A stretch of DNA of 64,000 nt from contig OV725081.1 in NCBI GenBank assembly GCA_928085145.1, positions 45,015,637-45,079,636 on the forward strand, written 5' to 3'. Of the stretch, positions 1-10,562 are shown in pieces. The stretch is from Nezara viridula. Its lineage: Eukaryota; Arthropoda; Insecta; Hemiptera; Pentatomidae. The position numbers were made by a program, and so were the translations under genes. Numbering within the stretch: the first letter of the stretch is position 1; each line of letters opens with the position of its first letter. The notes under the pieces were generated by a model. That model was not told the DNA's origin. It was given only the letters and a program-made list of their open reading frames with translations, and searched no databases.

Positions 1-700
1 AGACCAGAGATTGGAACCGATATTTTTGTAGGGTACCATTTTTCTCTAAAGAATAGTTTGATAAAAAAGGGTCTATCCGCAGGCTAATTTCAAAGGTTTT
101 TTTGGAAAATATTTTTGAATAATCTATCAAGGCTAAAAAAATATTGTTTTTTGTATCGTTAAATGATAACTATTATTAAATATTGTATAACGTATATTAA
201 TAACTGAGAAACCTGCAAACTATCAATAACTGAAAACAACGGCTCTACGCCTTTGTTTAGATTGTCTACCTATCATTTAATTAATCATTAATAAAAGTAT
301 TATTTATAACTTTGGTATAACTATTCCAGAACACTTTATATTGTCCCACTATTTGCATTAATAGCAGAGAAATTTGATTTTAAAGCAAACTTTTTTTTTT
401 TTTAGTTGGTCACAAAGGCTTACTAGTGTAAACTATAAACCAGTGCAACACAAAACGTCTATAAACATTGCCTAATATATATATTTTTAAATATTGTAAT
501 ATCCAAATTTATAAATGTTTTAAAATAATGCTGAATTTGAAGATTATACAAGCACATAAATCTGAATTTTCGATGCTTTAAATACTTTTGTAAATGCATG
601 GATAACATTAAAAATAGTATATAAGATTTATATTAATGAAGAAAAATTTTAATTAAGCATGTAAATTACACCTCCTAAAGGTTTTGTTTTTATAAATAAC
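1..700. other. AT-rich DNA, no feature seen
   Basis: Low-complexity AT-rich sequence without coding frames or recognised repeats. Confidence 0.6.
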
Positions 701-707
701 CGATGGC

Positions 708-1225
708 TTATTGTAAGCGTTCATCGCCGAAACAAAGACAATGTCTCATCCTGCCTTCATATCCATATTTGCAAGTAGGTTTAGAATAGGATCGCATGTC
801 ATCCATGATGTAATCCACCCTCTGGAGCATGCGTAGGAGTATGGGAGAAGGATTATTCCTTTCGAGGATCATGCTCTGAATGCAAAACCTTTCCGCCTCA
901 TCGCCGTTCCGATACTTTTGCGAAACCCGATCTGCGATTTATAAACCCGAGAGAAGATAGATCCATGCCGATCTATCGTATCTAATCGAGAATCACCTGA
1001 GCTAGGGGTGAGTCAGAATCCTTGGGTCCTACTGACATTTGTGTCTCTCCGAGCGGAGGTTGTCTTGTATCTAATGCCGGGGCTTAGGTCATTGTTAAAT
1101 ACGTTCACTTTATCGCTTTCATATTTCTTTCGGACCATCGCCATCTCTGCTGTGTCAGTATAAATGAATTTTACAATGTTACCGCGCGAGGTCAGCAGTA
1201 ATCGTTGCGCTCTTTGAACCCACAT
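708..1225 (-). CDS. Candidate two-exon gene of unknown family (partial or small)
   Basis: Exon A would run 1225 to 1033, from an ATG preceded by an in-frame stop 15 nt upstream. Exon B would run 931 to 708, where it ends in TAA. The intervening 101 bp begins GTAGGA and ends CGCAG on the minus strand, and phases match (one base left over in A, two bases opening B). The joined product would be about 138 residues. Exon B encodes a 73-residue segment with four Cys, three of them clustered near the C-terminus (PTCKYG..GRMRHCLCFG), and a Met/Leu-rich helix-like stretch before them. The region is visibly richer in GC than its flanks and uses mixed third positions, which is unlike local repeats. I do not recognise the family. 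The upstream part may be incomplete, since a SINE-like unit lies just 5' of it. The donor is weak, so the exon pairing is an inference. Confidence 0.35.
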
Positions 1226-1289
1226 GAGTAATATTCCTTACTTTCCCCCTTACTTCAGGTTATTATCCGAAAGAAGGCGGTAATTTCTG

Positions 1290-1492
1290 CCAACCCTGCT
1301 AATGTAGAAATGAGATAAATAAAAGGCGAAATAAATTATTAACGTGCTTGCAATAGTGGGAATGTCAAGATTCATTTCCCGGGGCCGCCGAAAAATGAAA
1401 ATTAACCGACTCATGTGGGAATCGAACCCACAACTTTCAGCACAGGACACTCTGGGACCCTCGCCCCAACTTGCTTGGCCATCTCGTCCTGT
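1290..1492 (-). mobile_element. tRNA-derived SINE-like unit
   Basis: On the minus strand a pol III B-box matching GGTTCGATTCC lies at 1428-1418 and an A-box-like TGGCCAAGCAAG at 1481-1470, spaced as in a class II (Ser/Leu-like) tRNA. The acceptor arms do not pair properly and the sequence runs on into a non-tRNA body containing a GGCGGCCCCGGG stretch. This points to a SINE head, not a working tRNA gene. The downstream limit of the body is uncertain. Confidence 0.5.
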
Positions 1493-1511
1493 AATATCGT
1501 ATTAATTTATA

Positions 1512-2070
1512 CGGTCCGTGGTACCGACCCCTTTTTAGCAAATTATCAACATCCTATTGGAACTTCGTAAATAGCTTTATCTCATCGTAACCTATAAATA
1601 TTTTATTTACGAAAATACTCGGAATTGGGGTGTTTTCAATCTGAAGGTCGGCAAACGTTGTCTACTTAATTCGGTACTAAAAATACGTAAATACTCATTT
1701 GCTTTCCACTTGAATCGCAAGCTTATGTGATCACAAAATCGATAAAAGAAAGGTGGCCATAAAAATATTGGGTCTTTTGGTCTACATAACGTAGTTATTT
1801 TGACTATTTGGGGGTGTAAGTCACGCTAAACTGTTCAATATTTTTAAAGGCCACCTTCTTTCCCGATTTTGTGCTCAAGTTATCTTACGATTTAAGAGCA
1901 AAGCAAATGAGTATTTACGAGTTTTTAGTACCTAATTGAATAGAAATAGTTTTCCGACCTCCAGATTGAAAATGTCCTAATTCCGAGAATTGGCGTCAGT
2001 AAAATATTTGTTGGTTACGATTAGATGAAGTTATTTATAAATTGGATAAAAATGGGTCTGTACCACGAAC
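1512..2070. mobile_element. Palindromic TA-target MITE, copy 1
   Basis: The element is one long imperfect palindrome. The left arm (GTCCGTGGTACCGACCC, CATCGTAACCTATAAATATT and so on) is mirrored by the right arm ending GGGTCTGTACCACGAAC. TA dinucleotides lie outside both ends (1510-1511, 2071-2072). It has no coding capacity. Copies at 4862-5368 and 47344-47904 share ends and internal sequence. TA duplication with long inverted repeats suggests mobilisation by a Tc1/mariner-type transposase. Confidence 0.8.
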
Positions 2071-2585
2071 TAATATATATATATATATATATATATAGTA
2101 GTTAAAACCTCAATCAGCTGAATACGGTCGAATAGAAAAATGTTTTTTTTTTTTATCAGCAATTAATCAACAGTAATTAAAAAATTTTTGAACCCATTTT
2201 CATCCTTAAACATAACACATAAAAATTTTTTTATAAATGATAACAACTTTTATTTAGTTATTTCTACATATATTTTTGTAAAATTATTTGACAATATCTA
2301 GACAAAATTTGAAAAAAACACTCGTGTTACTACCTACATTTTCTAAAATAATTTTTAGTGTAGTTTAGTTTAAAATTATATGTCAAGGTTTCTTCATTTG
2401 TATTTTTTAATTAATTCATTTTTTAGGCATAATTTTTCTATTTATTATTTATCAATATTATGTACTTAAAAAATCTTTATTATTTCTATCTACCTTATTT
2501 TGTTTGTATATTTCGATAACCAATTATCATTTCGGATCTGCACTATTTTTAAATTGTATACTACATAACCATACATATTTTATCA

Positions 2586-2587
<2 letters not shown>

Positions 2588-2638
<51 letters not shown>
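2588..2638. repeat. (AT)n microsatellite
   Basis: About 50 bp of uninterrupted TA dinucleotides in the AT-rich DNA 5' of the aquaporin exon. A shorter tract (2075-2095) abuts the right end of the palindromic MITE. Confidence 0.95.
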
Positions 2639-2640
<2 letters not shown>

Positions 2641-3008
2641 CTTTCACTAAATCCACTTTAAGATCTCCAAGGCTTTCATTTTATGTTTTTTTTTTTTTTC
2701 ATTTCAATATATTTTTATCCATAACGTCAGAATCAACGTTCGTATTTTAATTTAGAGTTCAAAGGACAATGTTTAGTAGTAAGAGTAGAAATTCATTTGG
2801 TGTGTTCTCCAATATAAAAATTTCATCCTGCGTTCCATTCCTCTTTAGAGGGCGCTATGATAACGCCTTAACTCCATTATTATTATCTACCATTACTATC
2901 CTTATATTCTTTCATTCTACGTAAATTAGTTAATATAAAATATTTTCTTAATATAATTGAATATTTTTATGTTTAAATAGCAAATTATTACTAAAATGTC
3001 ATTTCCAG

Positions 3009-3089
3009 ATTCCGTTCACATCATCCAGTATGAACCCAGCAAGGGCACTTGGACCTGCAGTAATGACCGGTGGTTGGCAAAATCATTGG
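3009..3089 (+). CDS. Aquaporin, penultimate exon (second NPA box)
   Basis: The exon opens after an ATTTCCAG acceptor in phase 0 and encodes IPFTSSS followed by MNPARALGPAVMTGGWQNHW, then ends at a GTGAGT donor, also phase 0. NPAR is the second NPA box of the MIP family. Its Asn sits at the centre of the channel, and the Arg belongs to the aromatic/arginine selectivity filter. The GPAVxxGxWxxHW tail and the next exon resemble insect water-specific aquaporins of the DRIP/PRIP type, which conduct water across epithelial and gut membranes. The first NPA box and TM1-TM5 were not found in the 3 kb upstream, so earlier exons probably lie beyond the left edge. Confidence in the family is high; the subfamily is tentative. 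Confidence 0.9.
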
Positions 3090-3324
3090 GTGAGTTTATA
3101 GTATAATAGTTATAGCAATGATAAGTAATAGTAATAGTATAGCAAGAATAGTAATAGTTATCACAGCTGACCATTCTCGCCAAGGTCGATGGCGCCTCAG
3201 GTGGAAAAATATACTTTGTAATGAAACATTTTTCTGCTAAAGTAGGTGGAACCCGCCTATATATAGGACTAATTAAATCATGTACGGTATTCTTTCATTG
3301 CTTCTAATGTTAGATGAAAGGCAT

Positions 3325-3500
3325 TGCAGCCTAAGTTGGGTGTACAGCAAGGTTGCATCCTCTCACCCTTCCTTTTCATGCCAGCGGTTCCTAGCAGCAA
3401 ACGTGAGGAACTAATGGACATTGATGAGCAGACTTTGAGGACTAGAAATTCGCTAATGATGTGTGTGCCTTTTCGCGTTGAAATTCAGGGCAAGGCCGTG
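3325..3500 (+). pseudogene. Degenerate reverse transcriptase fragment
   Basis: One frame from 3330 reads PKLGVQQGCILSPFLFM, the conserved RT block usually seen as GVRQGC(I/V)LSPLLF. About 110 bp further on, a degraded FADD-like box (TTCGCTAATGATGTG) occurs in a shifted frame. Frame shifts and stops interrupt it. It belongs to a non-LTR element of the type whose later domains appear at 21.9-22.6 and 27.3-27.7 kb. Confidence 0.6.
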
Positions 3501-3874
3501 TAACGCTCTGACAGCTAAGGATGACAAAAACAAATCGAAAGAGGTTCGAATTAATAACCTACTCCTGACAGATACAGAAACCTAAAAGAAAATATAACTG
3601 AATTTATATTCAATAACTATTTATGCTGTCAAAGGTACACGTGTGACGATCTAATGATAATGCGGCTAGAATGTTTTACTTCTTTCAAACACTGAATTAA
3701 TTATACAACAAAAACATGAAAGAAAGGAATTTATATAATACATTTTTTTATTTAACTATGTCTCAGGTTTGTTACATGTACTACATGGCGAATTTATGAC
3801 ATGAAACTAAAAATGACTTTTTCTTATACCTTTAACAGTTTCCTCAAATATCAATAAACCTTCCAATGAAATTT

Positions 3875-4557
3875 TTTTTTTTTTATTTCTTTATGACATT
3901 TACAACTGTATTACATAAATACATCAAGTAAATTTGGACATAATTGATATAATGACATGAATACACTTGCTGAGTAACTACCCAATGGTAGCATTCTAAT
4001 GATTTGACTACATTAGGAGATCACGGGGCCATCTTCTTTTCAGACGCCTCGGAGGGTTATCAGGAATTGAAGAGGAAGCAAGGTTAGAAACGAGAGGGTT
4101 GGGATGATTCTGAAGTTTATTATGGAAGGATAGGTATCTGGATTGGGCCAGATCTGAAACATAAGGAACATTAAGATCTTTATGGATAATTTTATCAGTG
4201 ACAAAGTAAGGAGCATTGAGGATTTTACGAAGGGTTTTGGACTGTAAGGATTGGATGCGAGAGGAATTCGATGGTTTAGTGAAGCCCCATAGCTCAACTC
4301 CGTAAGTCCAAATAGGTCTTATTATAGTCAAGTATATGAGTCTTTTGTAATTAATGGGAAGTTTAGAGCGTTTGTCTAGTAAGTGCTGAAGTAATCGGAA
4401 ACGTCGTGCGGTTTCATGTCGTTTCAGTCTAGTATGAGGATTCCAAGTTAGTCGTTTGTCCAGGTGGAGTCCTAGGTATCGGATTTGCTCAACAGGGATA
4501 AGTGGAGTATTGTTAAAGGAAACTGTAGGATAGGAAGTCGTTGGTTTACGACGACCG
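3875..4557 (-). mobile_element. 5'-truncated Jockey-family LINE fragment with TSD
   Basis: On the minus strand this encodes the C-terminal end of ORF2 (4331-4008, IRPIWTYGVELWG ... PPRRLKRRWPRDLLM), closely similar to the last 105 residues of the ORF2 at 51922-54609. The + strand poly-T at 3871-3884 is its poly-A tail. The 9-bp direct repeat ATGAAATTT lies at 3866-3874 and 4558-4566, consistent with a target-site duplication. Upstream of 4331 the RT/thumb region continues with stops. It is a dead copy inside the aquaporin intron. Confidence 0.8.
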
Positions 4558-4861
4558 ATGAAATTTGACCAATAAAAGCGTCACACTATTTATTTTATAT
4601 AAATATAAATAAAAGTCAAAAGTTAAAGAACAAATGGACTGAAAGGCTCACTTTTTTTTGCAGTCTTAAGAAAATTTGCTGTTTTTAATTTTTTTTTACT
4701 TCTAAAATAAAATTGTAAAAATTAATAATTACGGAATTCACCTCTAACTTTAAAAAAACTTCTAAAGGTTCTAGTTTCTAATTCCCTCTGAAGAATGAAA
4801 TTTCAATAGAATCGAGATATAATAATCGAGAACAAAATATTATATGAATGTCAATATAATA

Positions 4862-5368
4862 GCCCGTGGAACAGACCCCTTTTTATCGAATTGTTTACAT
4901 CCGCCTGAAACTTAGTAAATAGCTTACCTTGTTATAGCTTCTTCTCATCGTAACCTACAACTATTTTATTTACGAAAACTCTTGGAGTTGGCCTACAAAA
5001 ATATTTGGTCGTTTGTCCTATATAACCTCGTTATTTTGAATTTTGGAGGTGTAGGTCCTACACCTGTTGGCGTGACCTACACCTCCGAATTGTAAAAATT
5101 ACGATGTCATTTAGGCCAAACGGCTCAATATTTTTTTAAGGCCATTTTGAGATCAAATTATCCAACGATCCTACTAGAAAGCAAATGGGTATTTACGAGT
5201 TTTTAGTACCTAATTAAATAAACAAAGTTTACCACTTCCAGATTGAAAACACCCCAATTCCAAGATATTCGTAAATAAAATAGTCGTAGGTTACGATGAG
5301 ATGAAACTATTTGTGAAGTTTCCGTGCGGATGTTAATAATTCGATAAAAAGGGGTCTGTACCACGGAC
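4862..5368. mobile_element. Palindromic TA-target MITE, copy 2
   Basis: Ends GCCCGTGGAACAGACCCC and GGGGTCTGTACCACGGAC are inverted repeats flanked by TA on both sides (4860-4861, 5369-5370). The arms mirror each other for most of the element's length and match the copy at 1512-2070. Non-coding. Confidence 0.82.
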
Positions 5369-5730
5369 TAGAAGTTAATAATCAACTAATTATTAATTTA
5401 AAATGTTTTTAAATTGACTTTAGAAATGCAACAAACACCCATTTATAAGAAATAATTTGGCCATGGTTGTATTGGATAATTCCCAATCCCGGATAAGAGA
5501 TGATATATAACAATCTGGATATTTATATTTTCATCGATATATTTAAGATATTTATTAAAGCTATATTATTATATATACGTATGACTAAAAATATGTAATT
5601 AATGCTTGTAAATAATTTATTTTAAATTTAAAGAGCTTGACAATTTAATTTTTTTTTCTTAATGAATCTCATCTAATTAAAGTAAATAATATTTAATATA
5701 TCTTCTTTTTTCTGGGAAGTTGTCTATTTA

Positions 5731-6566
5731 TTTTTAGTTATTTGGCAATAATAACTTCCAATTGGTAACAATTGAGTATATTTAACAAGTTAGTTGACGT
5801 TTCGGGATATGTACTTCCATCTTCGGAACTGCTATCCCAATAATCTGGGATGCAAGGCTAACAAATTTTTTTTTTTTTAGTTATAATATTGTGCTTATTG
5901 CATTACATGTTTGAATTTTGTTGTTACAATAAATTTGTAATTACCTTAAAATTAATAATAATGTGCTCCATCGTCAAATTTCTAATTCATGTTATAAAAT
6001 GTATATCATCTAGAGCAACATCCTGCTTTTGACCAATAATTGGTTGGGTGTCTGCTATAGTGAAAAATTTAACTTTGGATCTGACTGTTTTATCTGACTA
6101 TTTTTATACTATTGTTGTTAATGTTTATTTTATGTATCTGTAATTTCATTTATATTAAATTTAAATTCTGTTTAGTATGTCCGTATAATGAGTTCCTAAA
6201 TGTTTAGTGTCTGTTTTGTAGTTGAAAGTTGTTTTATTGTTTTTTGTGATGTGTATTGCTTCAAGTAATTTCCTATTGGTGTTTTTTTGGTCCTGTGCCT
6301 ATTACCTGTGGTTTGTTAAAGTTAAATTTATGCTGTGATTTTATACTGTGATGTGCTAAATCTGTTGTGTTTATGCTTTTTGTATTTTTACAGTTGGTGA
6401 TATGTTGTGAAATTCTAGTCCCTAATTGCTTGGATGTTTCACCAATGTAGATTTTGGGGCAGTACATATCCTGAAAAGTCAACTAACTTGTTAACATGTA
6501 ACGTTGATAATAGAAATATACTCAATTGTTACCAATTGGAAGTTATTATTGCCAAATAACTAAAAA
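5731..6566 (-). mobile_element. Penelope-like element remnant between inverted terminal repeats
   Basis: The first and last 53 bp (starting TTTTTAGTTATTTGGCAATA) are inverted copies that look identical, and both continue into TTAACAAGTTAGTTGAC, the right copy after about 20 extra bases. The interior holds a minus-strand GIY-YIG endonuclease fragment. The left end carries a hammerhead-like core. Penelope-like elements are known for GIY-YIG endonucleases, hammerhead ribozymes and repeats in either orientation. The RT domain is missing. Confidence 0.75.
6161..6482 (-). pseudogene. GIY-YIG endonuclease domain of a Penelope-like element, frameshifted
   Basis: The first open segment (6482-6273) contains CPKIYIGETSKQLGTRISQH, matching the Penelope GIY-YIG core with its downstream R...H. 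Frame is lost at a run of seven A (near 6281). In the adjacent frame the sequence continues with the motif LLEAIHI, where the catalytic Glu of the family normally sits, up to a stop at 6161-6163. The reverse transcriptase that precedes this domain in intact elements is absent: the terminal repeat starts immediately upstream. In the family the domain nicks DNA during target-primed insertion; this copy cannot be functional. Confidence 0.75.
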
Positions 6567-6664
6567 TTTAATATATCAATTTCCTACAGTCTTTCTGCTT
6601 ACCTAAAAGCAGTTTTTTTTTTTCATAGAATGCTTTTATGTTGCTATATGTAACAAGAATATTC

Positions 6665-6669
<5 letters not shown>

Positions 6670-6725
<56 letters not shown>
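6670..6725. repeat. (AT)n microsatellite
   Basis: About 56 bp of AT dinucleotides inside the aquaporin intron. Confidence 0.95.
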
Positions 6726-6733
<8 letters not shown>

Positions 6734-7079
6734 ATTCATTAATGTATTTGTTATTCATGTAATTAATGTATTTGTAATCAAGTAAATTGTTATTCATGGA
6801 ATGTATTTCAGTGAAATGTATTTTATTTCTAATTATCTTCAACATACTTCTCGCTATGTGTATATATATACTTTATTTTATTTTCTCTTCTCCTAATCTT
6901 TACGCATAATCACTTAAATATCTTAGGGAACATATGTATATCATTATTTGTTTTTTTATATATTTTTTTGTTTTAGTTTTTACAATTTCTTTCCCTACAT
7001 ATTAACAGTTATTATTATTTTTTTTAATTTTTATATTCCATCACTACAATGATTTACCTATAAAATAGATTGTACTTTC

Positions 7080-7318
7080 CTTTATAATTTCATTCAGTGA
7101 TTATTATGCAATTATTTTAGCTCCAATATTGTAGTACTGAATCCCTATTACCAAACTGTCCTCGTTAATTAATACTTAATGTATTACATGTATTTTGTCA
7201 TTATTCATTGTAATAAGTCTTTTGACCAGATTTGTAGTTAATATATATGAACAATACTGTTATTCTAAAGGGACCTAGTCCCAGAATAAAGATGATTTTT
7301 CTATTTCTATTTCTATAT
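7080..7318 (+). mobile_element. 3' end of a CR1-group LINE
   Basis: The terminal segment AAAGGGACCTAGTCCCAGAATAAA followed by TTTTTCTATTTCTATTTCTATA corresponds to the minus-strand 3' end at 14183-14260 (GGGACTGTGTCCCAGAATAAA then CTATCTATC repeats). Homology can be followed back to about 7210; the 5' limit is a guess. No coding sequence survives. Confidence 0.65.
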
Positions 7319-7444
7319 TAAAAAACTAAAAGGATCCAAAGAAAAACGAAAAATAATACATTCATAGAAATAATTAAATATTATCACTACTTTGTTTTAC
7401 AGATTTGCTAACTAAGGTTATGTATTACTTTTTTTTGTCCACAG

Positions 7445-7546
7445 GTTTATTGGGTTGGCCCATTGATTGGCGGAGTCATTGGTGGGATATTGTACAGGCT
7501 TGTCTTCTCTGCTCCCAAAGATGACGAACATTCGTACGATCTGTAA
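7445..7546 (+). CDS. Aquaporin, terminal coding exon (TM6 and C-tail)
   Basis: After a TCCACAG acceptor, phase 0 continues as VYWVGPLIGGVIGGILYR, which is the sixth membrane helix of an aquaporin, then LVFSAPKDDEHSYDL and TAA. The Gly-rich helix preceded by WVYWVGP is diagnostic of MIP channels. The acidic tail ending SYDL resembles the SYDF-type tails of insect PRIP/DRIP proteins. It joins in frame to the exon ending at 3089, giving continuous loop E to TM6 sequence. Overlapping AATAAA signals at 7620-7636 lie about 75 bp after the stop, so the 3' UTR may be short. The exon is intact and shows no sign of pseudogenisation. Confidence 0.92.
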   Translation, partial: VYWVGPLIGGVIGGILYRLVFSAPKDDEHSYDL

Positions 7547-7619
7547 AGGGAGGATGAGGAAAAAACATTCTCAAGATCTTGCAAGGCTACAGTCATCTTC
7601 ACCTAAGCCTACATATGTA

Positions 7620-7636
7620 AATAAAAAATAAATAAA
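7620..7636 (+). promoter_or_regulatory. Overlapping polyadenylation signals of the aquaporin gene
   Basis: AATAAA occurs at 7620-7625, 7627-7632 and 7631-7636, 74 to 90 bp after the aquaporin stop codon. The position fits the 3' end of that transcript. Confidence 0.55.
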
Positions 7637-7639
7637 AAA

Positions 7640-8608
7640 GGTGCAATTTTTTTATTTATACATCGATTAGAATTTTAAGAAATATTTTTAAAGAAATCTA
7701 ACCAAATCATAAAACTTATATATATATATTTAATGTAAATTAGTTATAAGTAGTTAAAAGGATTTATTCTATATGCACATTCTATGAGAAGTGTAATTCA
7801 TAAAATCTAATTGTGATTTTACTATACCACTTTTCTTAAACAATCAAAACTAGATAATACAAATATTAAAGTTTCTTTACAAATATATTGCACCCTTAGA
7901 CATTTTATTCTTTAAGGTTATCCTAAAATGCTTTTTCTTACCAACCAAAAAAAAAAATGTAGACATAACTAACATCAATAATAAAAAGTTATATTATGAA
8001 ATAGAGATCTGTTACAACCTTTTCACTTTTCATTAATTGTATCATGTCTAAGAAATTTATTATTGAAATGTCTGTATTTTAACAAAATTATATAATTTTC
8101 CATATATTATGTGTAAATAAGTAAATTAACAATATTAAAAAAAATAGTTTATTGACCAAAAAAATGTAAATATTCATCAATTGGAATTACTTTTAATTTT
8201 AAGTATCCTATTTATAAAATGCATCAATTGATTTATAAAGATCAATGTCATTGATTATATCTGCCTGTGGTTTTATTATCGACGTTGAAGCGTAAAAATT
8301 ATTATTGATCTTCTGTAAACTGTAAAATTAAAATATACAATTTTATAAAACCAATAAATTGAATCTGGTAATTACAATTCGATGAAGGTATTTTCTGTCA
8401 TATATCTTACAAGTGATTACTATTTATAGGAAATGAATGTAACAGAAGTTCAAAAGAACAAAAAATATGAAACAGAAATATTTGTTTAAGATTTTACTGT
8501 TAAACTTGGTAATAACATAGATGAGTGAGAGAAATTTGTATATTTATTTAATAAAAGTTTTAAATAATTAAACGTTGTATATTGAATGTAACCATACCGT
8601 TTTTTTAG

Positions 8609-8610
<2 letters not shown>
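7640..8610. other. AT-rich DNA downstream of aquaporin
   Basis: Possible extended 3' UTR followed by intergenic sequence. No gene or named repeat seen. Confidence 0.5.
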
Positions 8611-8697
<87 letters not shown>

Positions 8698-8700
8698 TTT
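8611..8700. repeat. (AT)n tract followed by poly-T
   Basis: About 70 bp of AT dinucleotides followed by about 20 T. The junction could be the tail of a minus-strand retroposon, but no element was recognised next to it. Confidence 0.9.
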
Positions 8701-9154
8701 CCAGAACCATTTATAAGAAAAATTATTTTTCATACTATATCATAGAGGTCCAATGTAACACACTTATGGCAGTATTTATACACACACATGCACACATGCA
8801 CACATACTTTAACAATATGGTTCATAAACCAGCGTTGCCGCGCGTTCTGTGACAAATCCTCGTACCTCAAACCTTGTATATCCTCGTACGCTTGTTTTTT
8901 TTTGGAAATTCGTACTATTAGGCTCAATGTTATTGTTTTCTCTTTGGTAAATTAGGTCGGGTCTTTGCTTATTTGTTCAATTCTTATATTTTAAAACCTT
9001 ATATTATTTTTTTAAGCTGATGGGGCAAGAGTAAAATGAATTTAATTTAAGTATTTTCAATAAAACGTTCAATAAAAGTGAATATAATAAACATAAACTA
9101 TTGGAAAACTTTCTATAAAAAGTAAAATAGTTGTTATAAATGGAAAAATAAAAA

Positions 9155-9490
9155 GCAGGTGAATAGTTAACTTGCCAACGTTTCATCAATTTCGAAAAGA
9201 TAAAATAAATCATGCATAACTAAAATATAATAATGCAAAACGTGTTTAATTAAATAAAATTCCTTTCTTCCTTGTATTTCTGCTAATCAGCTGTTTAATA
9301 TAACCTTCCCTAACTGTGTTAATAGAACCTTCTCTTACCTTCAGTATGTAGTATTTGGATGGCTTTGTGAGATGCCTACAGCAATACTTGTATATTTTTT
9401 CTTTCTGCATGTAACTGATCTTGGTTTTTCTATTTTGATGATGATTGAATGGGCGAAACGTTGACAAGTTAACTATCCACCTGTATGTTG
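9155..9490. repeat. Inverted pair of Penelope-like termini
   Basis: CAGGTGAATAGTTAACTTGC (from 9156) is the inverted counterpart of GACAAGTTAACTATCCACCT (from 9463). The plus copy reads TTGATGATGATTGAATGGGCGAAACG, a hammerhead-like core with the first C changed to T. The interior has an open minus-strand frame of 92 codons with no recognisable domain. Confidence 0.5.
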
Positions 9491-10019
9491 GGGACTCATG
9501 GCTTTGTATTTTGGACTTTTTCATTTATAAAATAATTACTTATGTCTGTTTTCTAGCTTTATGATTATTTTAGTTAAATTAAAATAACATTTTTGAAGGA
9601 TTCATTATTCCTATCATTATTAAAAACAAAAATGCGAAACTAGGTAAAATATTATTGGAATTTATAAAAATAACTACTATTAAAATAATTAACAGTAACA
9701 ATTATTTTAAATCTTTTTATTTAACTAGAAAATTTAAAAAAAGAAAATATATGTAAATATATGCAATCACAGCTTTATGACAAAAATAACAATCATACAC
9801 CAATGAAATTAGATATAATTGCTACTCATTTGTCAATAAAGAAAAAAAAATTAAGTATTTAGTATTAACATAAATAATAACACAGTGAAAATAATTGTAA
9901 ACTAAATCTGAAGCTTATTCATAAAAATAGAACTGTGCAGACGTAAACAAAAATTATTTACGAGGTACGAGATTGGTCGATCCTGGTACCACGTACAATT
10001 CGTTAAAACGTCGTACAAA

Positions 10020-10562
10020 TACGAGGTTCCTCTTAACGATATTTACAACTGTATAAAAGAAATACATTTAGTAAATTTGAACATATGTATATAATGACGT
10101 GGAAACACTTGTTGAGTGTACCACTACCCAATGGTAGCACTCTAATAATATGTCTACATTAGGAGATCACGGGGCCATCTTCTTTTCCGACGCCTTGGAG
10201 GGTTATCAAGAATTGAAGCAAGGTTAGAAACGAGAGGGTTGGGATGATTCTGAAGTTTATTATGTAAGGATAGGTACCTGGATTGGGCCAGATCTGAAAC
10301 ATGAGAAACGTTAAGGTCGTTATGAATGGTTTTATTTGTAACAAATAGGGGCATTAAGGATTTTGGACTGTAAGGATTGGATACGAGAGGAATTCAATTG
10401 TTTAGTAGAGCCACATAGCTCAACTACGTAAGTCCAAGTAGGCCTTATTATAGTCATGTAAATGAGTCTTTTGTTATTAATTGGAAGTTTAGAGCGTTTG
10501 TCTAGTAAGTGCTGAAGACATAGAAAACGTCGAGCGGTTTCTTGTCGTTTCAGTCTAGTATA
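10020..10562 (-). mobile_element. Degenerate Jockey-family LINE fragment
   Basis: Minus-strand frames (10354-10154) encode SHVSDLAQSRYLSLHNKLQN ... PPRRRKRRWPRDLLM, the ORF2 C-terminus seen also at 4008-4331 and 34206-34397. Flanking 3'-UTR sequence (ATTTACAACTGTAT, GAGTGTACCACTACCCAATGG) matches those copies. Internal deletions and frameshifts are present. No clear duplication of the target was found. Confidence 0.75.

Larger units (their letters stand above)
3090..7444 (+). other. Aquaporin intron, 4.36 kb, packed with transposon debris
   Basis: GT-AG intron, phase 0 on both sides. In order it contains an RT fragment (3325-3500), a minus-strand Jockey fragment (3875-4557), a palindromic MITE (4862-5368), a Penelope-like remnant between inverted repeats (5731-6566), an (AT)n tract (6670-6725) and the 3' end of a CR1-group LINE (about 7080-7318). 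Nothing resembling a skipped host exon was seen. Confidence 0.85.

Noticed and set aside
1390..1492. Functional tRNA gene
   Set aside because: A- and B-boxes are present, but acceptor stems do not pair and the sequence continues into a SINE-like body. The same applies at 43731 and 47970.
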